Positions 41,578-50,301 of a DNA stretch of 64,000 nt are shown one piece after another. Below the pieces are notes generated by a model. It saw only the letters and a program-made list of their open reading frames with translations. It ran no database searches and had not been told where the DNA came from. The stretch's first letter is position 1. Each line of letters begins with the position of its first letter. Made by a program: the position numbers and the translations under genes. This stretch comes from SHWB01 sp050246875 (GTDB lineage: Bacteria > Pseudomonadota > Alphaproteobacteria > UBA6615): assembly GCA_050246875.1 (NCBI GenBank), contig JBFWVF010000009.1:1-64000 (forward strand). Reading direction: 5' to 3'.

Positions 41578-41670
41578 GACGGCCGCCGGCGGCCATTCAG
41601 GTAGTTCCGGGGCGCGCAAAGCCGCGCTAGACTCGGCAGTCCCGCTCCGGTGCGAGGTGACGGGACTGGC

Positions 41671-43839
41671 ATGATCCGCCAATTCGAGCTGGTCGAGACC
41701 GTCAAGGCCTACGACCCTCACGCCGACGAGGACGCGATCAACCGCGCCTACGTCTTCGCGTTGCGCGCGCACGGTTCGCAGAAGCGCGCCAACGGCGACC
41801 CCTATTTCTCGCATCCGCTCGAAGTCGCCGGCATCCTGACGCGCTACCGGCTCGACACGGCCACCATCGTCACCGCGCTGCTGCACGACACGCTGGAGGA
41901 TACCGAGGCGACGCCCGATCAGGTGCGCCGCCAGTTCGGCGAGGAGGTGTTCCAGCTCGTCGACGGCGTGACCAAGCTGTCGCAGCTCGAACTGCAATCG
42001 GACAAGTCCAAGCAGGCGGAGAACTTCCGCAAGCTGCTGCTGGCGATGAGCCGTGACATCCGCGTGCTGCTGGTGAAGCTCGCCGACCGCCTGCACAACA
42101 TGCGGACTCTGGCCTTCGTCGAGACCGCCGAGAAGCGCCGCCGCATCGCGCGCGAGACGCTGGAAATCTACGCGCCGCTGGCCGAGCGCATCGGCATGCA
42201 GGACTGGAAGGACGAACTCGAGGATATTGCGTTCACCGAGCTGTACGGCGATGCGCGGGAGTCGCTCCGGCGGCGGATGGAATTCCTGCGCGCCGAGGGC
42301 TCGGACCTCGTCGAGCGCATCTGCAACGACATTCGTGGGCGCCTCGCCGGCGCCGGCATCGAGGCGCAGGTGTTCGGCCGCGAGAAGCGGCCCTATTCGA
42401 TCTGGCGCAAGATGCAGCGCCGGCAGATCGAGTTCGAGCAGCTTTCCGACATCATGGCGTTCCGCGTCATCGTCGGCTCGGTCGCCGACTGCTACGCCGC
42501 GCTCGGGTTGATACACAGCGCATGGCCGGTGGTGCCGGGACGCTTCAAGGACTACATCTCGACGCCCAAGCGCAACGGCTACCGCTCGCTGCACACCGGC
42601 GTCCTCGTGCCCGGCGGCCAGCGCATCGAGGTACAGATCCGCACCCAGGAGATGCACGACGTCGCCGAGCGCGGCGTGGCGGCGCACTGGGACTACAAGC
42701 AGGCGGTCGGCGGCGGCGAGGACGCGCACCGTCATTACCGCTGGCTGCAGGAGCTGCTCGACATCCTCGAGAACGCGGCCGGCCCCGAGGAATTCCTCGA
42801 GCACACGCGGCTCGAGATGTTCGCCGACCAGGTGTTCTGCTTCTCGCCGAAGGGCGAGGTCTTCGCCCTGCCGGGCGGCTCGACGCCGGTCGACTTCGCC
42901 TACGCCGTCCACACCGATGTCGGCGACCACTGCGTCGGCGCCAAGGTCAACGGCCGCCTCGTGCCGCTCCGCACCCAGCTCGCCAACGGCGACCAGGTCG
43001 AGATCCTCACCTCGCGCAACCAGACGCCGGCGCCGGAGTGGGAACAGATCGTTGTCACCGGCAAGGCGCGCGCGCGCATCCGCCGCTTCGTGCGGCTGGA
43101 GCAGCGCCGGCAGTACGCCAGCCTCGGCCGCGAGATCGTCGAGAAGGCCTTCCGCAAGGAGGAGCAGCCGTTCAGCGACAAGGCGCTGGCCGGCGTACTC
43201 GGGCAGTTCCGCGTCGAGACGGTCGACGACCTCTTCGCCGCGGTCGGCTCCGGCAACCACACCGGCCGCGACGTCGTCCGCGCCGTGCACCCCGAGATCG
43301 ACGCCGACGCCGCCAAGAAGAAGCGCGCCAATGGCGGTGGACTGTTCGGCCTCGGCCGCAAGCGCGCGAACGGCAAGGCGTCCGACCATGCCGTGCCGAT
43401 CCGCGGCCTCATCCCGGGCATGGCCGTGCATCTGGCGCGCTGCTGCTACCCGCTGCCGGGCGACCGCATCGTCGGCATCGTCACCACCGGAAAGGGCGTG
43501 ACGATCCACACCATCGACTGCGCGACGCTCGACAGCTTCGCGGAGTCGCCCGAGCGCTGGGTCGATGTCGCCTGGGATGCCGACGGTCTCGGCGACGGCA
43601 AGCAGGTCAGCCGGATCATCGTCACCCTGCTCAACGAGCCAGGCAGCCTGTCGGACATGTCGAACGTCATCGCCAAGGCCGACGGCAACATTTCCAACCT
43701 CAAGTTCACCAACCGCAACGTCGATTTCTTCGACCTGCAGGTCGACATCGAGGTCGCCGACGTGCGCCACCTCACCGACATCGTGGCGGCCCTGCGCGCG
43801 GCGCCGGCGGTGACCACCGTGCGGCGCGCGAAGAACTGA
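41671..43839 (+). CDS. rsh: Bifunctional (p)ppGpp synthetase/hydrolase
   Basis: Makes and degrades the stringent-response alarmone. 722 residues: HD hydrolase domain with HPLEVAGILTRY and LLHDTLED (His72, Asp73), synthetase domain with RPYSIWRKMQ and RNGYRSLHTGV, TGS domain with FSPKGEVFALPGGSTPVDFA, then a zinc-finger/helical part with RCCYPLPGDRIVGIV, and a C-terminal ACT domain. Both active sites look intact, so it is likely the only Rel/SpoT enzyme. ATG 41671 is preferred to GTG 41650. Confidence 0.97.
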   Translation: MIRQFELVETVKAYDPHADEDAINRAYVFALRAHGSQKRANGDPYFSHPLEVAGILTRYRLDTATIVTALLHDTLEDTEATPDQVRRQFGEEVFQLVDGVTKLSQLELQSDKSKQAENFRKLLLAMSRDIRVLLVKLADRLHNMRTLAFVETAEKRRRIARETLEIYAPLAERIGMQDWKDELEDIAFTELYGDARESLRRRMEFLRAEGSDLVERICNDIRGRLAGAGIEAQVFGREKRPYSIWRKMQRRQIEFEQLSDIMAFRVIVGSVADCYAALGLIHSAWPVVPGRFKDYISTPKRNGYRSLHTGVLVPGGQRIEVQIRTQEMHDVAERGVAAHWDYKQAVGGGEDAHRHYRWLQELLDILENAAGPEEFLEHTRLEMFADQVFCFSPKGEVFALPGGSTPVDFAYAVHTDVGDHCVGAKVNGRLVPLRTQLANGDQVEILTSRNQTPAPEWEQIVVTGKARARIRRFVRLEQRRQYASLGREIVEKAFRKEEQPFSDKALAGVLGQFRVETVDDLFAAVGSGNHTGRDVVRAVHPEIDADAAKKKRANGGGLFGLGRKRANGKASDHAVPIRGLIPGMAVHLARCCYPLPGDRIVGIVTTGKGVTIHTIDCATLDSFAESPERWVDVAWDADGLGDGKQVSRIIVTLLNEPGSLSDMSNVIAKADGNISNLKFTNRNVDFFDLQVDIEVADVRHLTDIVAALRAAPAVTTVRRAKN

Positions 43840-43843
43840 GGCG

Positions 43844-44170
43844 GTGACCTCTGTCCTCGCCTATGTCGCCGCCGCGGTGGCGGAGATCGCCGGCTGCTTC
43901 GCCTTCTGGGCCTGGCTGAAGCTGGGCAAGTCGCCGTGGTGGGTGGTGCCGGGCCTCGTCGCGCTGGCGCTGTTCGCCTGGCTCCTCACGCGTGTCGACA
44001 GCAGCCATGCCGGCCGGGCCTATGCCGCCTATGGCGGGGTCTACATCGCCGCCTCGCTCGGCTGGCTGTGGCTGGTCGAGGGCGCGCGGCCGGACCGGTG
44101 GGATGCCATCGGCGCCGCCGTTTGCCTGCTCGGCGCGGGCATCATCCTGTTCGGGCCGCGCCCGGCCTGA
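43844..44170 (+). CDS. YnfA-family (UPF0060) membrane protein
   Basis: 108 residues with four membrane helices and the family start YVAAAVAEIAGCFAFWAWLK, then YAAYGGVYIAASLGWLWLVEG and a final RPDRWDAIGAAVCLLGAGIIL. It resembles the small multidrug-resistance fold; efflux is suspected but not shown. GTG start 4 bases after the rsh stop. Confidence 0.95.
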   Translation: MTSVLAYVAAAVAEIAGCFAFWAWLKLGKSPWWVVPGLVALALFAWLLTRVDSSHAGRAYAAYGGVYIAASLGWLWLVEGARPDRWDAIGAAVCLLGAGIILFGPRPA

Positions 44171-44263
44171 GGCCGGCCCGCCGTTGACGCGGCGCGGAAG
44201 CTGCCCGATGTTCACGGAGCCGCGCTCGGCAGGCAGCCTCGTTTGTGGGCGGGAGGACCGGGA

Positions 44264-45031
44264 ATGCGCCGCGATCTGCGCCTCGGCGTCAACATCGACC
44301 ACGTCGCCACCATCCGCAACGCGCGCGGCGGCGGCCATCCGGACCCCGTGCGCGCGGCGCGGCTGGCGGCGCAGGCCGGCGCCGACTCCATCGTCGCCCA
44401 TCTGCGCGAGGACCGGCGCCATATCGGTGACGGCGACATCGCCCGCCTGATGGCGGCGACCGACATCCCGTTGACGCTGGAGATGGCGGCGACCGAGGAA
44501 ATGCTCGCCATCGCGCTGCGTCACCGCCCGCACACGGTCTGCCTCGTGCCCGAGCGGCGCGAGGAGCGGACGACCGAGGGCGGCCTCGACGTCCATGCCG
44601 GCCGCAACCACCTCGCCGCCACGGTCGCGGCCCTCGGCGAGGCGGGGATCGTGGTGGCGCCGTTCATCGCCGCCGACCCCGTCCAGCTCGATGCCAGCCG
44701 CGCGCTCGGCGCGCCGGCCGTCGAACTGCACACCGGGGCGTATTGCGAGGCCGTCATCGACGGCAACGAGCGGGCCGCCGCGGCGGAGCTGGCGCGTCTC
44801 GCCGCCGCCGCGGCGCACGGACGGGCGCTCGGGCTCGAGGTCCATGCCGGCCACGGCCTGACCTTCGACACGGTCGGCGCGATCGCCGCCATCCCGGAGA
44901 TCGTCGAACTCAACATCGGCCATTTCCTCATCGGCGAGGCCATCTACTCCGGCCTCGACTCCGCCATCCGCCGCATGCGCTCGCTGATGGACGCCGCGCG
45001 CAGCGCGGCGCGGGGCGAGAAGACGGCGTGA
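44264..45031 (+). CDS. pdxJ: Pyridoxine 5'-phosphate synthase
   Basis: Condenses 1-deoxyxylulose-5-phosphate with 3-amino-2-oxopropyl phosphate to form PNP (vitamin B6). 255 residues: RLGVNIDHVATIRNARGG, ADSIVAHLREDRRHI, LEMAATEEMLAIAL, TEGGLDVHAG, VELHTGAYCEA, HAGHGLTFDTV and LNIGHFLIGEAIYSGL, a complete match. ATG 44264 is chosen with GGGAGGA upstream rather than TTG 44243. acpS follows with or without a GTGA overlap. Confidence 0.98.
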   Translation: MRRDLRLGVNIDHVATIRNARGGGHPDPVRAARLAAQAGADSIVAHLREDRRHIGDGDIARLMAATDIPLTLEMAATEEMLAIALRHRPHTVCLVPERREERTTEGGLDVHAGRNHLAATVAALGEAGIVVAPFIAADPVQLDASRALGAPAVELHTGAYCEAVIDGNERAAAAELARLAAAAAHGRALGLEVHAGHGLTFDTVGAIAAIPEIVELNIGHFLIGEAIYSGLDSAIRRMRSLMDAARSAARGEKTA

Positions 45032-45045
45032 GCGTCCCCGCCGGC

Positions 45046-45477
45046 ATGCTCATCCTCGGCATGGGCACCGACATCATCGACATCCGCCGGGTCGAGCGGG
45101 CGCTCGAACGCTGGGGCGACAAGTTCACGCAGCGCTGCTTCACCGACATCGAGCGCGCCAAGTCCGACCGCCGCGCCCGCCGCGCCGAGAGCTACGCCAA
45201 GCGCTATGCCGCCAAGGAAGCCTGCGCCAAGGCGCTCGGCACGGGCTTCCGCGCCGGCGTATTCTGGCGCGACCTCGGCGTCGTCAACCTGCCCTCGGGC
45301 AAGCCGACCATGGCGCTGACCGGCGGCGCGGCCGAGCGGCTCGCCCGCCTCGTGCCCGCCGGCATGCGGCCGGTGATCGAGCTGACCATCACCGACGAGC
45401 CGCCGCTGGCCCAGGCCATCGTCATGATCCTCGCGGTGGCGGACGTGGCGGGTTTGGACCGGCCGGGGCAGGGCTGA
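45046..45477 (+). CDS. acpS: Holo-[acyl-carrier-protein] synthase
   Basis: Loads 4'-phosphopantetheine onto acyl carrier protein. 143 residues: MLILGMGTDIIDIRRVERAL, FTQRCFTDIERAKSD, YAKRYAAKEACAKALGTGF. The Asp in GTDI and Glu in AAKEA coordinate Mg. A GTG at 45028 overlapping the pdxJ stop would add six residues; ATG 45046 gives the normal family N-terminus. Confidence 0.96.
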   Translation: MLILGMGTDIIDIRRVERALERWGDKFTQRCFTDIERAKSDRRARRAESYAKRYAAKEACAKALGTGFRAGVFWRDLGVVNLPSGKPTMALTGGAAERLARLVPAGMRPVIELTITDEPPLAQAIVMILAVADVAGLDRPGQG

Positions 45478-45572
45478 GGCGCGGCGAACGCGCTGGCAAC
45501 GCCCGCCGGGACGGGCTAGAAGGCCGGTCTTTCCCGGGTGTGGGGCATCCGCAGCATGGCGACAGGTGGGCG

Positions 45573-46325
45573 ATGAGCCGGCGCGAGGAGACGGCCGGCA
45601 AGAAGAAGGCCGGCGGCTGGGGCGAGGCCCTGCGGACGCTGGTCTGGGCCGGCGCGATCGCGCTCGGCGTGCGCACGGTTGCATACGAGCCCTTCAACAT
45701 CCCATCGGGATCGATGATCCCCAGCCTGCTGATCGGCGACTACCTGTTCGTCTCTAAGTTCGCCTACGGCTACAGCCGCCATTCGCTGTTCGGGCTGCCG
45801 CTGTTCTCGGGTCGCATCCTTGGCAGCGCGCCGGAGCGCGGCGACGTCGTCGTGTTCAACCAGCCGGTCGAGAACAAGACCTTCATCAAGCGCGTCATCG
45901 GCCTGCCGGGGGACCGCATCCAGGTGCGCGACGGCGTGCTGCACATCAACGGCACGGCGGTGAAGCGCGAGCGCATCGGCGACTATCGCGCCGTCGACTA
46001 CCATGTCGGCCGCACCACCGTGGCGCCGATGTACCTTGAGACACTGCCGGGCGGCGTGCAGCACACCATCATCGAGGTTTCCGGCGACACCGGCCTGCGC
46101 GACAACACGCCGGAATACCTGGTGCCGGCCGACAGCTATTTCGCCATGGGCGACAACCGCGACGACAGCGCCGACAGCCGCGACGGCTGGGTGGTGCCGG
46201 CGGAGAACCTGATCGGCAGGGCCGAGTTCCTCTTCTTCTCGACCGATGGCCGTGCCCGGCTGTGGGAGTTCTGGATGTGGCCGGTCGCGACCCGCTGGTC
46301 GCGGCTGTTCGACAGTGTCGAGTAG
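45573..46325 (+). CDS. lepB: Signal peptidase I
   Basis: Cleaves signal peptides at the outer face of the inner membrane. 250 residues: one membrane helix (about 18-37), catalytic Ser47 in NIPSGSMIPSLLIGD and general base Lys106 in FIKRVIGLPGDRI, then YFAMGDNRDDSADSR. AGGTGG precedes ATG 45573. The stop overlaps the rnc start by 11 bases. Confidence 0.97.
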   Translation: MSRREETAGKKKAGGWGEALRTLVWAGAIALGVRTVAYEPFNIPSGSMIPSLLIGDYLFVSKFAYGYSRHSLFGLPLFSGRILGSAPERGDVVVFNQPVENKTFIKRVIGLPGDRIQVRDGVLHINGTAVKRERIGDYRAVDYHVGRTTVAPMYLETLPGGVQHTIIEVSGDTGLRDNTPEYLVPADSYFAMGDNRDDSADSRDGWVVPAENLIGRAEFLFFSTDGRARLWEFWMWPVATRWSRLFDSVE

Positions 46326-47004
46326 CGGCGACCTGTCCGCCGCCGCGCTCGCCGATACGCTCGGCCATCGCTTCGCGCGCCCCGACCTGCTGGCCGAGGC
46401 GCTGGCCCACGCCAGCGCCGGCAGCGGCCGCGACTACCAGCGTCTCGAATTCCTCGGCGACCGCGTGCTCGGCCTCGTCATCGCCGAGCATCTGCTGGAG
46501 CGTTTCCCCACGGCCAGCGAGGGCGACCTGACGCCGCGCCTCGTGGCCCTCGTGCGCCAGGAGACGCTGGCGGAGATCGGCGCCGCGCTCGGCCTCGGCG
46601 CGCACATCCTGACCTCGCCCGGCGAGGCCGGCGCCGGCGTACGCGCCAGCCCCGCGATCCTCGCCGACATCGTCGAGGCGATCATCGCCGCGCTCTATCT
46701 CGACGGCGGCCTCGCGGCGGCGCGGGCGTTCATCCTGCGCCACTGGGCGGCGCTGGTCGACACCGCCCTGCCGCCGCGCGACGCCAAGACGGCGCTGCAG
46801 GAATGGGCGCAGGCGCGCCGCCTGCCGCTGCCATCCTACCGCGTGGCCGGCCGCACCGGGCCGGATCACGCACCGGAGTTCACCGTCGAGGCGTCGGTGC
46901 GCGGCCAGCCGCCAGCGACCGCCGCGGGCCCGTCGAAGCGCGAGGCCGAGCAGCGCGCGGCGAGCCTGCTTTTGGCTACCCTGGGTGAACCGTCCGATGG
47001 CTGA
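46315..47004 (+). CDS. rnc: Ribonuclease III
   Basis: Cuts double-stranded RNA in rRNA processing and RNA decay. 229 residues: RLEFLGDRVLGLVIAEHLL (catalytic Asp), GDLTPRLVALVRQETLAEI, DIVEAIIAALYLDGG (catalytic Asp/Glu), and a C-terminal dsRNA-binding domain ending PSKREAEQRAASLLL. The start is GTG 46315, overlapping lepB; the upstream frame beyond it is lepB-encoded shadow. The stop overlaps era by 8 bases. Confidence 0.95.
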   Translation: MSSSGDLSAAALADTLGHRFARPDLLAEALAHASAGSGRDYQRLEFLGDRVLGLVIAEHLLERFPTASEGDLTPRLVALVRQETLAEIGAALGLGAHILTSPGEAGAGVRASPAILADIVEAIIAALYLDGGLAAARAFILRHWAALVDTALPPRDAKTALQEWAQARRLPLPSYRVAGRTGPDHAPEFTVEASVRGQPPATAAGPSKREAEQRAASLLLATLGEPSDG

Positions 47005-47896
47005 AGCGACGCACTGCGGCATCGTCGCCATCATCGGCGCGCCGAATGCCGGCAAGTCGACCCTCGTGAACACGCTGGTCGGCGCCAAGGTGGCCATCGT
47101 CACGCCCAAGGTCCAGACGACGCGGAGCCCGGTGCGCGGCATCGCCGTGCGCGACGGCGTGCAGCTCGTCTTCATCGACACGCCTGGCATCTTCGCGCCG
47201 CGGCGCCGGCTCGAACGCGCCATGGTCGACGCGGCCTGGAGCGGCACGGCCGACGCCGATGTGTCGCTGCTCGTGGTCGACGCGACCGGCGGCCTCGACG
47301 GCGAGGTGGCGGGGATCGTCGCCGGGCTGGCCGCGGCCGGCGGTGCCAAACTGCTGGCCATCAACAAGGTCGACGCGGTGAAGCGCGAGCGCCTGCTGGC
47401 CCTGTCCGCGGCCCTCAACGAGGCGCATCCGTTCGATGCCACCTTCATGATCTCGGCGCTATCGGGCGACGGCTGCGACGACCTGTTCGCCGCGCTGGCC
47501 CGCCGCATGCCCGAAGGTCCGTTCCTTTACCCCGAGGACCAGCTCACCGATCTCTCCGAGCGCCTGCTGGCTGCGGACGTCACGCGCGAGAAGGCATTCC
47601 TGCGCCTGCACGACGAACTGCCATACGCGCTGACGGTCGAGACCGAAAACTGGAAGGACTTTTCCGACGGCAGCGTGCGGATCGACCAGACCATCTACAT
47701 CGCGCGCGAGAGCCACAAGCCGATCGTGCTGGGCAAGGGCGGGCGCACCATTCGCATCATCCGCGAGGCGGCGCAGGCCGAACTGGCCGCGGCGCTCGAC
47801 CGTCCGGTGCACCTCTTCATCCACGTCAAGGTGAAGCCGGGGTGGACCGACGACCCGGCGCACTACCGCCTCTGGGGCCTGCGCTGGGACGCCTGA
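46997..47896 (+). CDS. era: Era GTPase, 16S rRNA maturation
   Basis: Essential GTPase for 30S subunit assembly. 299 residues: G1 GAPNAGKSTLVN, switch region VTPKVQTTRSPV, G3 FIDTPGIF, G4 NKVD, then a KH domain with VLGKGGRTIRIIREAAQAEL. PKVQTTRSPVRGI replaces the common PQTTR...I pattern with little change. ATG 46997 preferred over GTG 46985. Overlaps rnc, as is typical. Confidence 0.97.
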   Translation: MAEATHCGIVAIIGAPNAGKSTLVNTLVGAKVAIVTPKVQTTRSPVRGIAVRDGVQLVFIDTPGIFAPRRRLERAMVDAAWSGTADADVSLLVVDATGGLDGEVAGIVAGLAAAGGAKLLAINKVDAVKRERLLALSAALNEAHPFDATFMISALSGDGCDDLFAALARRMPEGPFLYPEDQLTDLSERLLAADVTREKAFLRLHDELPYALTVETENWKDFSDGSVRIDQTIYIARESHKPIVLGKGGRTIRIIREAAQAELAAALDRPVHLFIHVKVKPGWTDDPAHYRLWGLRWDA

Positions 47897-47925
47897 GGGC
47901 GGCCTCGCGTCGCGACGTCGCCTGA

Positions 47926-48960
47926 TCAGCGGGCGAGGAGGCGGTCGGGCCAGTCGACCATGGTGCTGAGGATGGCGGCGTCGAGCAGGTACTCGCGGCC
48001 GCCCATGCGGGCAGCGAGCGCGCGGGCCTCGGCGCGGACGGCGTCCGGGGCATCCGGCGTCGCGTCGATGGCCAGCATTGCCCACGGCTCGCGGCCGGCG
48101 ACATGCAGGTCGACGCGTACCACCAGTCCGTCGACCGTTTCGAAGGTCGCGCTGCGGCGTGCGTCGGGCGAGCGGTCGGCGGCGCCGGCGTCGGGCGTGG
48201 CGCTTGGACGGCGCGCCTCGGAGAACGCCAGATTTTCGAGCGCCGCCAGCACCACCGACAGCTCCGCCGGGGTCGTGCCGACTCCGGCATCGTCGCGGCC
48301 GTCGACGGCGATGCCGAGGCCGGCGTCCCGTCGCTCGATGCGCACGCCGCCCGCGCCGGCGACGTCGATGCGTGCGCTCCGCACGCGCTCGCGGGGCAGG
48401 TCGAGCAGGGCGCTGCCGGTCCATGCGGTCGGGTGGGGATCCGGCGCGTCGCCGAAGTCGGTCAGCCACGCGTCGCCCGCATCGCGGCGGACCGGCACGA
48501 GGCGGCGATCCTGCTCGCCCGGCACTGTCAGCGGATTGCCGAAGGACAGCCGGACGGGCGCCGCGGCCTCGGTCGCGACCGTCACCTCGGTCGGCGCGAC
48601 CGGCGAAGGCTCGGGCGCCGCGCCGGACGCGCGGAAGTGCCCCGTCAGCGCTGAGAGGCGCTCGATGAGACGGTCGACACGCGCCATGTCGGCGACCGGA
48701 TAGTCGGCCAGTTCGCGCACGACCCAGCCATCGCCGGCGCGCGCCAGGGTCGTCACGCTCCTGTCGGCCGCGATGCGGATCTCCCGCACCGCTTCGCGCC
48801 GCGGCGGCGGGTCGAGCAACGGCGTCGGCCGCGTCGCAGCGTAGCCGCTGACCGTCTCGCCGCGGAACGGCGACGCGGCCAGCCAGACGGCGGCGCCGGC
48901 GGCCAGCACGGCGAACGTCGCGACCGCTCCCCAGACGATGGCCTTGGCCGTCGGAGACAT
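47926..48960 (-). CDS. DUF4340-domain protein
   Basis: 344 residues. One N-terminal membrane helix (8-30) and a periplasmic beta-rich part: REIRIAADRSVTTLARAGDGWVV, DYPVADMARVDRLIERLSAL, and WTGSALLDLPRERVRSARI are DUF4340 style. In most genomes DUF4340 sits with a GldG-like ABC transporter; no such genes are seen here, so it may be an orphan. It converges on era with a 29-base gap. Confidence 0.75.
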   Translation of the reverse strand: MSPTAKAIVWGAVATFAVLAAGAAVWLAASPFRGETVSGYAATRPTPLLDPPPRREAVREIRIAADRSVTTLARAGDGWVVRELADYPVADMARVDRLIERLSALTGHFRASGAAPEPSPVAPTEVTVATEAAAPVRLSFGNPLTVPGEQDRRLVPVRRDAGDAWLTDFGDAPDPHPTAWTGSALLDLPRERVRSARIDVAGAGGVRIERRDAGLGIAVDGRDDAGVGTTPAELSVVLAALENLAFSEARRPSATPDAGAADRSPDARRSATFETVDGLVVRVDLHVAGREPWAMLAIDATPDAPDAVRAEARALAARMGGREYLLDAAILSTMVDWPDRLLAR

Positions 48961-48989
48961 CGCGCCCGCACCGATGACGAGCGGCGCCG

Positions 48990-49400
48990 CTAGCCGCCGA
49001 GATCGCCGCGCTTTTGGCGGATGTACTGCTTGACCTTCGCCTGGACGTCGAGATCGCGCATGGCGACGGTGAAGATGCGGTTGTAGTCGTTCACCGACAG
49101 GCCGTTCTTCTCGATCTCGCCGACCATCTCCCGCTCGGCCTGCTGGCGCAGAGCGAGCTGTTCGGCGGGCGTCTCGGCGCCGGCGATATCGGGCTGCCAG
49201 CGCCGGGAAACCTCCTCGATGGCGATGGTGGCGTTGGCGAAGGCCTCGGCCTCCTTTTCGCTGACCTGCGCCGCCGGCGGCGCTTCCTGGCCGGACTGGG
49301 CGAGGGAGACGTCGGCCGCGGCCGTCGGTACGGGCGCGAGCGCCCAGGCGGCCGCCCCGGCGGCGGCAAGGACGGCGACGGAACGCAGCACTTTCCGCAT
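48990..49400 (-). CDS. Exported DUF4168-like protein
   Basis: 136 residues. A signal peptide (1-28, ending TAAA) precedes a helical domain: KEAEAFANATIAIEEVSRRW, REMVGEIEKNGLSVNDYNRI, and FTVAMRDLDVQAKVKQYIRQ, typical of DUF4168. Function unknown; probably periplasmic. GGAGG precedes ATG 49400. It is followed on the same strand by the DUF4340 gene after 29 bases, so the two may be co-transcribed. Confidence 0.8.
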   Translation of the reverse strand: MRKVLRSVAVLAAAGAAAWALAPVPTAAADVSLAQSGQEAPPAAQVSEKEAEAFANATIAIEEVSRRWQPDIAGAETPAEQLALRQQAEREMVGEIEKNGLSVNDYNRIFTVAMRDLDVQAKVKQYIRQKRGDLGG

Positions 49401-49511
49401 GGCTACCTCCTGCGTGACGCGGGACGCCGCCCGCGCAACGGTTCGTAAGGAGCCAACGGCGCAGTCGTGGCGCCGGTTCCCGTGACCGGCGCCGAGGCGA
49501 TAGAGTCGGAC

Positions 49512-50270
49512 ATGGACTGGACGGACGAGGGATTCGTGCTGTCGGCGCGGCCGTTCGGCGAGGGCTCGGCCATCGTCGAGCTGCTGACGGCCGGGCATGG
49601 CCGCCACGCCGGCCTGCTCAAGGGCGGCCGCACGCCGTCGCGCCGGGGCGCGCTGGAGCCGGGCACGCGCGTCCGCACGGTATGGCGCGGACGGCTGGCC
49701 GAGAATCTCGGAAGCTGGAGCGGGCTCGAACCGATGCGCCACCACGCCGCCGGCGTGATGGACGACGCCGCGCGGCTGGCGGCGCTGGCCGCCGCCTGTG
49801 CGGTCGCCGCCGGGGCGCTGCCGGAGCGCGAGCCGCATCCCGAAGTGTTCGCCGGCACCGAGGCCCTGTTCGACGTGCTGCTGGCGAGCGACGACGCCGC
49901 CATCTGGGCCGCCGCCTACGTGCGCTGGGAACTCGGCCTGCTGGCGGCCCTCGGCTTCGGCCTCGATCTCGAGCGCTGCGCGGCGACGGGCCGCAACGAC
50001 ATGCTGGCCTGGGTCAGCCCGCGCACGGGGCGCGCGGTGTCGCTGGCCGCCGGCGAGGCCTATCGGGACCGCCTGCTGGCGCTGCCCGGCTTCCTCGCCG
50101 GCCGCGGCGAGGCCGATGCCGTGGCGTTGGGCGACGGGCTGCGCCTGACCGCCCACTTCCTGCAGCGCTGCCTGTTCGACCCGCTCGACCGGCCGCTGCC
50201 GCCGGCGCGCGGCCGGCTGGCCGAACTGGTGGGCGCCGCGCCCGCGCCGACTCGCGACGCCGCGATATGA
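49512..50270 (+). CDS. recO: DNA repair protein RecO
   Basis: Loads RecA on SSB-coated DNA with RecR. 252 residues: an OB-fold N-domain (WTDEGFVLSARPFGEGSAIVELLT, HAGLLKGGRTPSRRG), then the helical domain with RWELGLLAALGFGLDLERCAATG. ATG 49512 gives the usual N-terminus. parC follows after 31 bases; recO-parC adjacency is common in alphaproteobacteria. Confidence 0.95.
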   Translation: MDWTDEGFVLSARPFGEGSAIVELLTAGHGRHAGLLKGGRTPSRRGALEPGTRVRTVWRGRLAENLGSWSGLEPMRHHAAGVMDDAARLAALAAACAVAAGALPEREPHPEVFAGTEALFDVLLASDDAAIWAAAYVRWELGLLAALGFGLDLERCAATGRNDMLAWVSPRTGRAVSLAAGEAYRDRLLALPGFLAGRGEADAVALGDGLRLTAHFLQRCLFDPLDRPLPPARGRLAELVGAAPAPTRDAAI

Positions 50271-50301
50271 AATTGGCCGCCTTCCTCCAGTCCCGGGCCC
50301 G

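Noticed and set aside
41101..43770. Open frame of 889 codons on the minus strand
   Set aside because: Antisense to rpoZ and rsh; no domain visible.
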